Assembly (NCBI GenBank): GCA_024643345.1
Contig: JAHENB010000001.1
Location: 91,356 to 155,355 of the forward strand
DNA length: 64,000 nt
DNA from: Maribacter sp.
Lineage (GTDB): Bacteria; Bacteroidota; Bacteroidia; Flavobacteriales; Flavobacteriaceae
Direction: 5' to 3'
Part shown: positions 7,985 to 16,440 of the stretch, piece by piece
Numbering within the stretch: position 1 is the stretch's first letter
How the letters are laid out: each line of letters opens with the position of its first letter
Translations under genes and position numbers: made by a program
Notes under the pieces: model-generated
Seen by the model: only the letters and a program-made list of their open reading frames with translations
Database searches by the model: none
What the model was told of the DNA's origin: nothing

Positions 7985-8683
7985 TTAAGGAGAACAGTTC
8001 TCGGTGATCAGCTGTTGCACCAAGTGGGGTACGCCTTTTACCGCAGTGGAAGTGATGATGGTCAATCGGTCAAAATCAGTGGCGGCAATATTTGGCCTCG
8101 GATCAATAAAATAGAGAGGTATGGCGTTAGCCCTAAAGTGTACTAAGCTTGCCGCCGGATAGACTTGCATTGAAGTACCGATAATGATCAGGATGTCGGC
8201 CTTTTGAACCAGATGGGCAGCCTCTTCCAGTAAAGGTACCATTTCACCGAACCACACAATATGTGGCCTAAGTTGATGGCCCGATTCACATACATCGCCC
8301 AATTGAAGATCTATATGCCAATCTCTAATATCCTGTGCATTTCCCGTACTGCGTACCTTCAATAATTCTCCATGCAAATGCATCACATTGGTACTGCCCG
8401 CCCGTTCATGAAGGTCGTCGACATTTTGGGTGACCACGGTTACGTCAAAATGTCGTTCCAGGTCGGCCAAGGCCTTATGCGCTGCATTGGGCAATGCTTT
8501 TTGCAGTTGTTTTCTTCTTTGATTGTAGAAGTCCAGTACCAAGGTGGGGTTTTGGGCAAATCCCTTCGGTGAGGCAACTTCCATTACATCGTGTCCTTCC
8601 CAGAGACCATTGGAATCCCTGAAGGTATTGAGGCCACTTTCGGCACTTACCCCCGCGCCCGTCAAGACCACGATTTTTTTCAT
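7985..8683 (-). CDS. Sir2-family NAD-dependent deacylase, zinc cysteines lost
   Basis: Sirtuins remove acyl groups from lysines, consuming NAD. The 232-residue protein starts at the ATG at 8683 (MKKIVVLTGAG), the usual start of CobB-type proteins. GAGVSAESG (9-17), TQNVDDLHERAG (85-96), catalytic His104 in LHGEL, and FGEMVP are all present. Tyr53 and Arg56 in FYNQRR match the YxxR motif of class III sirtuins, which favour succinyl and malonyl lysines. The four zinc-binding cysteines of classical sirtuins are not there: only Cys132 remains in the region between residues 105 and 145. Similar cysteine-poor sirtuins occur in Bacteroidota. Desuccinylase activity is inferred from the YxxR motif. 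Confidence 0.92.
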   Translation of the reverse strand: MKKIVVLTGAGVSAESGLNTFRDSNGLWEGHDVMEVASPKGFAQNPTLVLDFYNQRRKQLQKALPNAAHKALADLERHFDVTVVTQNVDDLHERAGSTNVMHLHGELLKVRSTGNAQDIRDWHIDLQLGDVCESGHQLRPHIVWFGEMVPLLEEAAHLVQKADILIIIGTSMQVYPAASLVHFRANAIPLYFIDPRPNIAATDFDRLTIITSTAVKGVPHLVQQLITENCSP

Positions 8684-8694
8684 AATAGCATCTT

Positions 8695-8728
8695 TTGACA
8701 CCTAAAAATAGACTTTTTATTACTTTAG
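8695..8728 (+). promoter_or_regulatory. possible promoter of the TrmH-like gene
   Basis: TTG at 8695-8697 and TACTTTAG at 8721-8728, 23 bp apart. The second box differs from TAnnTTTG at one base. It would make the start codon at 8733 nearly leaderless. Confidence 0.3.
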
Positions 8729-8732
8729 TCCC

Positions 8733-9389
8733 ATGGGAGAGTTAGATCTTTTGAACTATTTGGAGGGATTTATAACACCGGAACGCAAAGCCCGTATTTT
8801 GACGGTTTTGGAAGAGCGGACCAATTATATCACGGTGGCAATGGAAGATGTCTTTCAAATGCATAATACGAGCGCAGTGGTTCGCAGTTGCGAGGTATTT
8901 GGAATCCAGGATGCCCACGTTATAGAAGGTAGGTTCGGAAGGCGATTGGATAAAAACATTGCGATGGGCGCACAACAGTGGGTTGACGTGAAACGCTACA
9001 ATAGCTCCCTTACTTGCTTTGAGACCCTAAGGGATAATGGATATCGTATTGTGGCCACCACCCCAAACCAAAAAGCAGTAAAGCTCAATGATTTTAAGTT
9101 TGATGGAAAATTAGCCCTTTTTTTTGGTACCGAAAAAGAAGGACTCAGCGAGGGGATTCTTCAAAAGGCCGATTGTTTGCTCACCATTCCCATGTTCGGT
9201 TTTACCAATAGCCTTAATATTTCGGTTTCGGCGGCGATCATATTGCAACATTTAGCAACGGAATTGCGAAAAACGGATCTAAACTGGCGCCTCAGTGAAT
9301 CAGAAATATTGAAAAAAAGACTGGAATGGACGAAAAAGTCGGTGCGAAGCATAGATGATGTTTTGGCGCGTTATCATGGTTTGAAATAA
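8733..9389 (+). CDS. SpoU/TrmH family RNA 2'-O-methyltransferase
   Basis: A 218-residue SPOUT-class methyltransferase, most like TrmH, which methylates the ribose of G18 in tRNA using S-adenosylmethionine. The knot-fold motifs are clear: NTSAVVRSCEVFG with the conserved N and R near residues 45-57, FFGTEKEGLSEG near 130-141, and IPMFGFTNSLNISVSAA near 152-168. The C-terminal basic helix (about 185-218) is typical of TrmH, which binds tRNA with such a tail. It is divergent from the sirtuin gene, with 49 bp between start codons. The exact target nucleotide cannot be proven from sequence; rRNA is an alternative. Confidence 0.88.
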   Translation: MGELDLLNYLEGFITPERKARILTVLEERTNYITVAMEDVFQMHNTSAVVRSCEVFGIQDAHVIEGRFGRRLDKNIAMGAQQWVDVKRYNSSLTCFETLRDNGYRIVATTPNQKAVKLNDFKFDGKLALFFGTEKEGLSEGILQKADCLLTIPMFGFTNSLNISVSAAIILQHLATELRKTDLNWRLSESEILKKRLEWTKKSVRSIDDVLARYHGLK

Positions 9390-9427
9390 ATAAATTAGCT
9401 ACCTTTAATGTGTTTATAACCAATTGA

Positions 9428-9861
9428 AAAACAAGTGACTATCCTTCTTCTGAAGTTTTTGATCATCCAAAATCCTTGAAGAAAATGAACGAATGGTCTC
9501 CCTGGGCGAAAAAAGATCTCAATATGATGAAGAAGTTCAGCGGTATCGACGATGAGGTTAGGGCGGAAAGTTATTGGAACGGGAACAGAGACTTCGGCAA
9601 GGGAGAACAGGAAATCAAAAAGATCAAGGATGGGAAACGTATTGAAGCGGAGCAGGGTTTTCTGAAACCATGGAAGTCTATCTCAGACTGCTATCTTCAG
9701 GTCTACGATGCCGGAAATAACATTAGCAGGGTGGTTTGGGTTGCTCCGGAAAGAATAAATTCCCCATGAGCCTAATTTCCCTCTTTGTGAGTATGGATAA
9801 AAGGGTAGGTAAGGATTTTGAGGCGGGTATGCGGAACCTGAAGTCGATATTGGAGCGGTAA
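9428..9861 (+). pseudogene. decayed SRPBCC (polyketide-cyclase-like) gene
   Basis: The frame starting after a stop at 9425 reads SSEVFDHPKSLKKMNEWSPW, then runs through residues typical of flavobacterial SRPBCC proteins (FSGIDDEV, GEQEIKKI, FLKPWKS) to a premature stop at 9767. The missing C-terminal helix is found in the +1 frame: ISLFVSMDKRVGKDFEAGM followed by RNLKSILER and a stop at 9859. The shift lies near 9735, where a GGGG run expected in TGGGGTTGC-like sequence reads GGG, so one G appears lost. The N-terminal membrane segment and first strand (about 40-50 residues) are also absent. An ATG-initiated 95-codon frame at 9485 is only a fragment. The intact family binds hydrophobic ligands; this copy should be non-functional unless the base is a sequencing error. 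The neighbouring VOC gene often accompanies it. Confidence 0.8.
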
Positions 9862-9904
9862 TAATATTGGAAAGCACTATTTTCTAGCAATTCTAAACAT
9901 AAAA

Positions 9905-10285
9905 ATGATGGATCATAATATGGTAGGTTGGTTCGAGGTTCCAGTAACGGATATGCAACGGGCCAAAAAGTTTTACGATAAGGTGTTTGACATTTCGATT
10001 TCCATTCATGATTTGGGGGGTCTTAAAATGGGCTGGTTCCCTATGGCACCGGACAAAAAAGGAGCTTCGGGTTCTTTGGTACAGCACGAAATGTACGTGC
10101 CTAGTGATAAAGCTGGGGCCCTTTTGTATTTTTCATGCGCCGATTTGGCCATCGAACTGGGTAGGGTAGAAGCATCGGGAGGCCTTATCATTCAACCCAA
10201 AAAGGAAATCGGAGGGGGACACGGCTTTATGGCGCTGATCAAAGACTCTGAGGGCAACAGGATTGCCTTGCATTCACAACGCTGA
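9905..10285 (+). CDS. VOC family (glyoxalase/bleomycin-resistance fold) protein
   Basis: A 126-residue single-domain vicinal-oxygen-chelate protein. The first half holds the typical WFEVPVTDMQRAKKFYDKVF strand-helix opening (residues 9-28), and the second half the GGHGFMALIKDSEGNRIALHS ending. Such proteins are metal-dependent isomerases, dioxygenases or binding proteins; the specific reaction cannot be assigned. The start may be the ATG at 9905 or 9908. It follows an SRPBCC relic, an order also seen with intact copies in relatives, and meets the convergent phosphoesterase gene with a single base between stop codons. Confidence 0.87.
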   Translation: MMDHNMVGWFEVPVTDMQRAKKFYDKVFDISISIHDLGGLKMGWFPMAPDKKGASGSLVQHEMYVPSDKAGALLYFSCADLAIELGRVEASGGLIIQPKKEIGGGHGFMALIKDSEGNRIALHSQR

Positions 10286-10286
10286 A

Positions 10287-11102
10287 CTAAAAATAAAAAA
10301 TCTCCGCGGATGCCCGGGCACCAAAACGAAATGGTAAAATCGTGGTGCCTATCCCATTTGACACATACATTTTTGATCCATTATCGCTGTACCACCCCCT
10401 AAGATACTTTCCAGATCCAAAAGGTTTAAAGATCGGAATTCCAAAAAAAGTAATTTGCCCCCCATGGGTATGACCCGCCAATATTAGCTTTGGTTTTATA
10501 TGAAGTATACAGCTTAATCGGTCTATTTCTTCTTTGTAAATAGGACAATGACTAAGAAAAATACTGTCTAAACCCTTATCAATATTTTGAGTGGCCTTTA
10601 TAACATTTGGCATGCCGCCTAAGAAATCATCAATTCCGATAATATTTATTTTTCGGTTAGATTTTTGAAGCACTTTCGTTTCGTTGACCAATAAAATTCC
10701 ATTATGCGCTTCATAGACAGTGCTCAACATCTTTAAATCTACCCGGCCGCTATATTCTTTGTTGCCCAAAATCGCAATTATGGGTATACGTATGTCAATT
10801 AGGTCCAAGAATGAATTTAAAAGTTCAATTCTATGATTTCGAGTTATGGCATCACCGGTTATAAGCATTGCATCTGGGAGTTCTTTATTTATTCGATCGG
10901 CCATGGATTTATGAAAAGATTTAATGGCTGTCAAGTGCAGGTCGCTTAACTGTATAAGTTTGATTTTTTCAATGTCGCTCTCGGAATTATCAAACTCATT
11001 CCATCTGATAATATATTTCTCAAACCAAAAAGCATCCAGATAAATCAATCCGAAAACACCCAAAAAAGCGGTAACAATGAAATTCCTTCTACTTAGTTTC
11101 AT
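10287..11102 (-). CDS. calcineurin-like metallophosphoesterase, Tat-type signal
   Basis: A 271-residue metallophosphoesterase of the YkuE-like group. It begins KLSRRNFIVTAFLG, which resembles a twin-arginine signal (SRRNF), so it may be folded and loaded with metal before export and remain membrane-anchored. Metal-binding motifs run in order: QLSDLHL (about 51-57), ITGDAI (about 80-85), ILGNKEY (about 114-120), and AGHTHGGQ (about 212-219). The GNH[DE] motif reads GNKE: the usual His is replaced by Lys. In this subgroup the position is often Trp, so the change is not necessarily inactivating. Its codons are more A/T-rich than the flanking genes, a mild hint of separate origin. Substrate unknown; lipid A or nucleotide-like phosphodiesters are possible. 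Confidence 0.87.
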   Translation of the reverse strand: MKLSRRNFIVTAFLGVFGLIYLDAFWFEKYIIRWNEFDNSESDIEKIKLIQLSDLHLTAIKSFHKSMADRINKELPDAMLITGDAITRNHRIELLNSFLDLIDIRIPIIAILGNKEYSGRVDLKMLSTVYEAHNGILLVNETKVLQKSNRKINIIGIDDFLGGMPNVIKATQNIDKGLDSIFLSHCPIYKEEIDRLSCILHIKPKLILAGHTHGGQITFFGIPIFKPFGSGKYLRGWYSDNGSKMYVSNGIGTTILPFRFGARASAEIFYF

Positions 11103-11237
11103 TCAAGTGGACAATGCGAGGTATAATCTACTAAGATTTAGTTTATTAACTCTTGGAGCTTATCAGCCTGAAATCCCATTGCTGTTGTAAAAAATTATCC
11201 CTCCAAGGCTGTTTTTGATCGTTAATGAGATAATAGT

Positions 11238-12932
11238 TTATTGGGCAAGTTCCAGTAATGCAACGTCGAAATCGTTATCAAGTATTACCTTTCCATCTTT
11301 CACCTCCACTTCCGTGCTAGAGTAGGTATCGTATAACTTGGTACCATCTCCAAAAAACCCTTTGACCCAGAGCGATTTTTTGCCTTTGGGCAGATCTAGG
11401 CCCACCACTACCTTATCCTTAAACTCTTCTTTTACAAAAGTCCTGCTAAAAACATAGGGCTTTTTGGCCAGGCGCAGGTGTTTTCCCGCACCTATGGCCG
11501 GATGCTTACTGCGAAACCGACCGAGCTTTTTCCAATGCAGATTTATTTGTTTGGTTTGCGGCAAACTGTCCAAATCGGCCCAATTCATAAAAGATCTTAG
11601 CGTGGCATCGCCTTCCGAACCGGTAATATCCAGACTTCTTGACGTCTCGTCTCCATAATAAATTTGCGATGCCCCGGGGGTAAGCAAAAGTACATTTGCC
11701 GCGCGAATGGCATTTTTCCGCTCCTTGTCATAAGGCTGACCATCATCATGGGAACTCAGATAGTTCAGAACACTTTTGTCCTTTAATTTTGTGTTCAAAA
11801 GCGTACTGTATTTGTTGAAGATATCCTCATAGGGCAATTGCGCGTCCCCTTTCAATTCGAAATTGATAAGGCTTGTAAAGCCATTGGAAAAATAATCGAC
11901 CTTTTTATCGCCAAAGTCGAATTCGCGACCGCCGGAAATACCGTAATTATACACTTCGCCCACCATAAAAAAGGCATTATCGTCCAAAACGGCATCGGGA
12001 TTCCTTTTTTTCCAGGTTTCAAAAGCGCGAGAAGCCTCCTCGTAAAGAGAACCCCACGCTTTTTCATCTGCATGTTTAACCGTATCTACCCTAAAGCCGT
12101 CTATACCAAGGTCGTTTACGTAATCTGATAGCCATTTAATGATATAGAATCGCGGTGCCCGGGGGTAGCCGGTCCTTTCAAAAAAGAGTTGTAGTTCGTC
12201 GAGTTCGTTGCTCAACCTGCCTTCCTCCTTCCATTTGGCAAGGAGGGCATCGGGCAATTCAACGTCGTTGTCAGATTCTGTAAGAATATCTGGAAGGTTT
12301 TCAACCAAAGTGCACGCGGTCGTATTTTCATAAGTGGTAAAATCACATATGGGACCTGTTCTTACCCAATCCTCCGGCCAAACCGGATCGATATCGGTTA
12401 CCGGGCCGGTATGGTTCAAAACCACATCGAATATAATCCTGATGCCCTGCTCATGTGCGGTTTTAACCAAAACTTCCAAATCTTTTTTGGTGCCGAAATT
12501 CGGATCGAGTGCGGTCCAATCTTTGGCCCAATACCCATGATAACCATAACTGTTTCCCGTTCCCTCGTCTGTAGCACCATGAATTTGTTCCACAACTGGC
12601 GTAAACCATATGGCATTGACCCCCAAATCGGTAAAATAGCCTTCATTGATTTTTTGGGTAATACCTTGAATATCACCTCCCATAAAGCCCCTAAGAATGC
12701 CGGTGGGCTCGACCCTGTCAAAGTTTTGGTCATTTTCGGGATTTCCGTTGTAAAAACGATCGGTAAGTAAAAAATATATATTGGCACCTTCCCAAAAAAA
12801 AGGCGCCTTCTTGATCGGCGTTTTGCTGATGCTATCGTTTAAAGCATTTGTAGTTTGAACGGGTTCTTTGTTTTCAACCTTACAGGAAAACATAAGAAAC
12901 AAGGCGAACAGGCTTGCAAAAGTCTTGATCAT
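11238..12932 (-). CDS. GH13 alpha-amylase family lipoprotein
   Basis: A 564-residue glycoside hydrolase family 13 enzyme that should cut or rearrange alpha-1,4-glucans. The start at 12932 gives MIKTFASLF and a lipoprotein signal ending FSC (Cys17), placing it on the outer or inner membrane surface. The TIM-barrel motifs are in order: DVVLNH at 169-174, GFRVDTVKH at 279-287 with nucleophile Asp283, GEVYNYG at 325-331 with acid/base Glu326, and SSHDDG at 393-398 with the stabilising Asp396 (the usual NHD is SHD). A C-terminal beta domain (about 480-564) follows. It stands alone: no SusC/SusD or maltose regulator is nearby, unlike typical starch-utilisation loci. Confidence 0.93.
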   Translation of the reverse strand: MIKTFASLFALFLMFSCKVENKEPVQTTNALNDSISKTPIKKAPFFWEGANIYFLLTDRFYNGNPENDQNFDRVEPTGILRGFMGGDIQGITQKINEGYFTDLGVNAIWFTPVVEQIHGATDEGTGNSYGYHGYWAKDWTALDPNFGTKKDLEVLVKTAHEQGIRIIFDVVLNHTGPVTDIDPVWPEDWVRTGPICDFTTYENTTACTLVENLPDILTESDNDVELPDALLAKWKEEGRLSNELDELQLFFERTGYPRAPRFYIIKWLSDYVNDLGIDGFRVDTVKHADEKAWGSLYEEASRAFETWKKRNPDAVLDDNAFFMVGEVYNYGISGGREFDFGDKKVDYFSNGFTSLINFELKGDAQLPYEDIFNKYSTLLNTKLKDKSVLNYLSSHDDGQPYDKERKNAIRAANVLLLTPGASQIYYGDETSRSLDITGSEGDATLRSFMNWADLDSLPQTKQINLHWKKLGRFRSKHPAIGAGKHLRLAKKPYVFSRTFVKEEFKDKVVVGLDLPKGKKSLWVKGFFGDGTKLYDTYSSTEVEVKDGKVILDNDFDVALLELAQ

Positions 12933-13023
12933 GAATATGGCTTTATGCGGTCTTGGGGAGAACATAGCTTTGTATGTTCGATTATTGCGTTAAAGCTATA
13001 AAATGATAGGGGAACTAGAAAAT

Positions 13024-13803
13024 TTATTTTTTGCGGTTCAAAACCTTGAACTCCTCATAACAACTGCTAATGGCATCCAAGATCTGTAGGTCGTTTGCCG
13101 TGGTTATAAATGATCTCGAATAACTACAATTGTTAAGAATATCTTCAATATCGAGCTTTTCCACCTGCAGCAGTTCTGTGAGAACTTCCCTGTCGAATTT
13201 AGTGGCCAAAAGATTACGTATTTCATCATCTTCCTTCATCTGTCTCAATTTGCGCATCTGGTTCGGTTTTTTTCCAAATAAATTTCGCAATAGATCTGCA
13301 GGGTTTAGGATGGCACCCAAGACTTTGGTCACGGCGCTGGGGTTTTTGTTCCCCGCCTCATAACCTACGGAGAGGCCGGAGATGCTATATTGATAGGCGG
13401 TATTTATGGGCAGGTTCTTTACATCTATCTCAAGATATCCGGTAAGTTGGTAGGGCGTCACGATAACTTCTTCTAGGGCATAGGCCAGTTCCGTTAGGCT
13501 GATTTTGGTATCCTCAAACCGGAACATATCATTGGTAATCCTTATTTTTTGAGTTTTGAAACCGAGGTATGACAAATAAAGCGTATCGTTCACCGCTGCC
13601 CGGATGGTAAACCTTCCCTCTGAATTGGTTATCGTTCCTATAACCTCGTTGAGATTGATTATATGCACGCTTTCCAAGGGCTCGTCGGTCTGTGCATTGA
13701 TGACCGTAGCGGTCACTTCCCTTGTTTCCACCTTAACCTCAGGATCTTGGGAAAAAGCTACCAAGGAAATCAGTAAGAAAATGCAATTTATGTATTTGGT
13801 CAT
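13024..13803 (-). CDS. exported carboxypeptidase-regulatory-like domain protein
   Basis: A 259-residue secreted protein. Residues 1-19 are a signal peptide ending AFSQ. About residues 28-110 form a carboxypeptidase D regulatory-like beta-sandwich, recognisable by VINAQTDEPLESVHI, NSEGRFTI and YLSYLGFKTQKI, the same type of domain that heads TonB-dependent receptors. The rest (about 115-259) is helical, with LFGKKPNQMRKLRQMK and LLQVEKLDIEDILNN, and has no plug or barrel, so this is not a receptor. Similar stand-alone proteins are common in flavobacteria and are uncharacterised; a role in the cell envelope is likely. Confidence 0.78.
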   Translation of the reverse strand: MTKYINCIFLLISLVAFSQDPEVKVETREVTATVINAQTDEPLESVHIINLNEVIGTITNSEGRFTIRAAVNDTLYLSYLGFKTQKIRITNDMFRFEDTKISLTELAYALEEVIVTPYQLTGYLEIDVKNLPINTAYQYSISGLSVGYEAGNKNPSAVTKVLGAILNPADLLRNLFGKKPNQMRKLRQMKEDDEIRNLLATKFDREVLTELLQVEKLDIEDILNNCSYSRSFITTANDLQILDAISSCYEEFKVLNRKK

Positions 13804-13840
13804 TGGAGGAATCTACGGGATAAAAATATCAAACATAACC

Positions 13841-13866
13841 AAAAAATACGCCGAAGCGTATTTTTT
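13841..13866 (-). terminator. intrinsic terminator downstream of the DEAD-box helicase
   Basis: A perfect 11-bp stem (13841-13851 with 13856-13866) around a CGAA loop, ending in six T on the minus strand, 35 bp after the helicase stop. Confidence 0.85.
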
Positions 13867-13900
13867 AATCTAGAATTAACAGAGTTATGATGGGTAGGCT

Positions 13901-15706
13901 TTAAAAGAAATCGCTTCTGCGTTTGCTTCTTTTCTTACCGGAATCCTTTGAGCTGCTTTTTGAAAATCCCTTTGAATACTTTCCACCACGATCTTTATCC
14001 CTTCTTCGGCCTTTATCCTTGCCACCACCGCCTCCACCGCTGCGACGTGATCCGCCTCCACCGCCCGGGCTATTGGAAACTTCCACATTGACAAAGCGCC
14101 CGTCGACCTTAAATTCGGTAAAGGTGGTCAAAATCTGATCGGTTACTTCGGCTTCAGAATTGAAGAAAGAAAAGCTGTCCTTGACATCGACCTTGAAAAT
14201 ATCTTCCCTTCCCAGGGCCGCTGTATCGCGAATAAAATCTTTAAGGGACATCCAGTCATAGCCATCCTTTTCACCCACATTGATGAAATAGCGCACCGAG
14301 CCATTGCTCGATGAGGCGCTAGAATCTTCACGATCTCGTCTGCGATCTCCTTTTTCGCCCCTTTCGCCACGATCTCTGGAATCGCCACTGTTCAGATCTT
14401 TGGTTTTGTTGTAGTAGTTCGAGAAACGGGTAAATTCTACAGATACAATTTTTTTGATCAGCTGATCCCTGTCAATGCCCTGTAAAACGTCGTTGATTGC
14501 CGGCAAATAATTTTCTACATCCTTATTGATTTTGGTGTCCTTGATTTTGTTGACCAAATGATAAAGTTGTATCTCGCAGATTTCAGGTCCTGTCGGAATA
14601 TTTTTATTGATGAACTTTTGCTGGACCTTTTTTTCAATGGCCTGAATTTTTCGCATTTCGCTTCGTGTGACGATCACCATGGAAATCCCGGATTTACCTG
14701 CTCGGCCCGTACGGCCACTACGGTGGGTATAGGTCTCGATTTCATCGGGCAATTGGTAATTGATCACATGCGTAATATCATCAACATCGATGCCTCTTGC
14801 GGCCACATCGGTTGCGACCAATAGTTGTATTTGTTTTTTGCGAAAAGCGTTCATCACCAGATCGCGCTGGTTTTGGCTCAAGTCACCATGAAGGGCACCG
14901 GCGTTATAGCCGTCTTCGATCAAGTTTTCGGCGACCTTTTGCGTATCTCTTTTGGTTCTGCAGAACACTACCGAAAAAATATCGGGATGTGCATCGGCCA
15001 GTCTTTTCAAAGCGGGATAACGATCTCTGCCTCCCACCACGTAATATTCATGCTGAACGGTGGTCGCCCCTGAATTTTTGGTGCCAACTGTGATTTCCTG
15101 CGGACTGTGCATGAATTTTTTGGCGATGACCGATACTTCGGCTGGCATGGTTGCGGAAAACAACCAAGTCGATTTTTCCTTCGGGGTATTCGATAAGATA
15201 TCTTTTATGTCTTCATAAAAGCCCATATTCAGCATCTCATCGGCCTCATCAAGGATGCAATAGTCGATTTTTGAAATGTCGACCAGTCCACGACCGATCA
15301 TATCTTTCATTCGCCCTGGCGTTGCCACCACGATTTGTGCCCCTCTTTTGATTTGCCTCGCTTGGTCGGTGATACTTGCACCGCCATAAATGGCCACCAC
15401 ATTGATGTTCTTCTCGTATTTTGCATACAGTTGAACCTCGTTGGTAATCTGTAAACAGAGCTCACGGGTAGGGGATAGGATAAGACCTTGGGTGGTTCTG
15501 CTGTTACTGTCGATTTTCTGGATCAACGGAAACCCAAAGGCAGCTGTTTTGCCCGTGCCTGTTTGGGCCAGGGCCACTAAATCCACTTCACCCGATAAAA
15601 GAATGGGAATTGCTTTTTCCTGTACCTCGGATGGGGTTTCGAACCCCATATCGGACACAGCATCCAATAGGGACTTCTGCAGTCCCAGTGCTTCAAATTT
15701 TGTCAT
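13901..15706 (-). CDS. deaD: DEAD-box ATP-dependent RNA helicase
   Basis: A 601-residue DEAD-box helicase of the DeaD/CsdA type, which unwinds RNA in ribosome assembly and cold adaptation. Motifs are intact: the Q motif region, AQTGTGKT (near 47-54), PTREL (near 80), DEAD (near 153), SAT (near 184), and HRSGRTGRAG (near 330). A DbpA-type RNA-binding domain lies around 455-535 (RYFINVGEKDGYDW). The tail from about 540 is a low-complexity run of Gly, Arg, Lys and Ser, likely an RNA-binding flexible extension. A candidate promoter just downstream of rdgB would give a leader of about 105 nt, unusually long for this window and reminiscent of cold-shock mRNAs. A terminator follows the gene. Confidence 0.95.
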   Translation of the reverse strand: MTKFEALGLQKSLLDAVSDMGFETPSEVQEKAIPILLSGEVDLVALAQTGTGKTAAFGFPLIQKIDSNSRTTQGLILSPTRELCLQITNEVQLYAKYEKNINVVAIYGGASITDQARQIKRGAQIVVATPGRMKDMIGRGLVDISKIDYCILDEADEMLNMGFYEDIKDILSNTPKEKSTWLFSATMPAEVSVIAKKFMHSPQEITVGTKNSGATTVQHEYYVVGGRDRYPALKRLADAHPDIFSVVFCRTKRDTQKVAENLIEDGYNAGALHGDLSQNQRDLVMNAFRKKQIQLLVATDVAARGIDVDDITHVINYQLPDEIETYTHRSGRTGRAGKSGISMVIVTRSEMRKIQAIEKKVQQKFINKNIPTGPEICEIQLYHLVNKIKDTKINKDVENYLPAINDVLQGIDRDQLIKKIVSVEFTRFSNYYNKTKDLNSGDSRDRGERGEKGDRRRDREDSSASSSNGSVRYFINVGEKDGYDWMSLKDFIRDTAALGREDIFKVDVKDSFSFFNSEAEVTDQILTTFTEFKVDGRFVNVEVSNSPGGGGGSRRSGGGGGGKDKGRRRDKDRGGKYSKGFSKSSSKDSGKKRSKRRSDFF

Positions 15707-15823
15707 AATATGTTATACTTAATCGCAAATATGTGTGTTGCATAGAGCGATTATCGTGTATAACCCATTGGACTCAGCGCAACACCTGCCATACTGGCGG
15801 CGTTAAAATAAGCGGCAAAGGTA
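15707..15823 (-). promoter_or_regulatory. probable promoter and long leader of deaD
   Basis: Minus-strand TACCTTTG (15823-15816) fully matches the Bacteroidota -7 box and sits next to the end of rdgB. No TTG at proper spacing was seen. The implied leader is about 105 nt; other good promoters here give leaders of 10-60 nt. Confidence 0.4.
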
Positions 15824-15826
15824 CAA

Positions 15827-16414
15827 CTATTTATCGAGAAAGGCATTATTTAGATAAGTCAGCAATTGTTCCATGGCTTTTCCCCTATGGCCTATTCGGT
15901 TTTTTGTTTCGGTGGAAAGTTCCGCGAAGGTCGAATCGAAACCTAATGGCTTAAAAATGGGGTCGTAACCAAATCCTTCTGTACCTTTTTTTTCCTCGGT
16001 GATGCTCCCTTCCACGGTCCCTATGAAAAATTGTGTCACGGCAGTCAGGTTCAGGGCTATCACAGTCTTAAATCTCGCCCTGCGATTGGTTTTGGTTGCC
16101 AATTGGGCAAGTAGTTTGTTCATATTGTCATCCGCGTTTTTGTGTTGCCCTGCATAACGGGCGGAAAAGACCCCGGGCGCACCATTAAGGGCGTCGACCA
16201 GCAGCCCGGTATCATCTGCAAAACAAGGCAGCGCATATTTTTGTGAGATATAATCGGCCTTAAGTTTGGCATTCCCTTCCAATGTTGGCGCCGTTTCTGG
16301 AATTTCGTCGGTACAGCCGAGCTCAACGAGCGAGATTAAATGAATATGGGCTGGAAGCAATTTTTTTACTTCGTCGACTTTATTTTGATTGTGGGTGGCA
16401 AAAACCAATTGCAT
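15827..16414 (-). CDS. rdgB: RdgB/HAM1 non-canonical purine NTP pyrophosphatase
   Basis: This enzyme hydrolyses ITP, dITP and XTP to monophosphates so they are not incorporated into nucleic acid. The 195-residue protein has the family signatures in order: FATHNQNKVDEVKKLL (4-19), CFADDTGLLVDALNG near 65-79 with the catalytic acidic pair, GVFSARYAG, GTEGFGYDPIFKP near 145-157, and ELSTETKNRIGHRGKA near 167-182. Length is normal. It is divergent from the methyltransferase gene, 26 bp away. Confidence 0.95.
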   Translation of the reverse strand: MQLVFATHNQNKVDEVKKLLPAHIHLISLVELGCTDEIPETAPTLEGNAKLKADYISQKYALPCFADDTGLLVDALNGAPGVFSARYAGQHKNADDNMNKLLAQLATKTNRRARFKTVIALNLTAVTQFFIGTVEGSITEEKKGTEGFGYDPIFKPLGFDSTFAELSTETKNRIGHRGKAMEQLLTYLNNAFLDK

Positions 16415-16440
16415 ATGGTCAAAAATACTAATTTTAGGAC

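Noticed and set aside
14000-14080. Mobile repeat from the glycine/proline-coding low-complexity run
   Set aside because: It is the glycine- and arginine-rich tail of the helicase, in frame, not a DNA repeat element.
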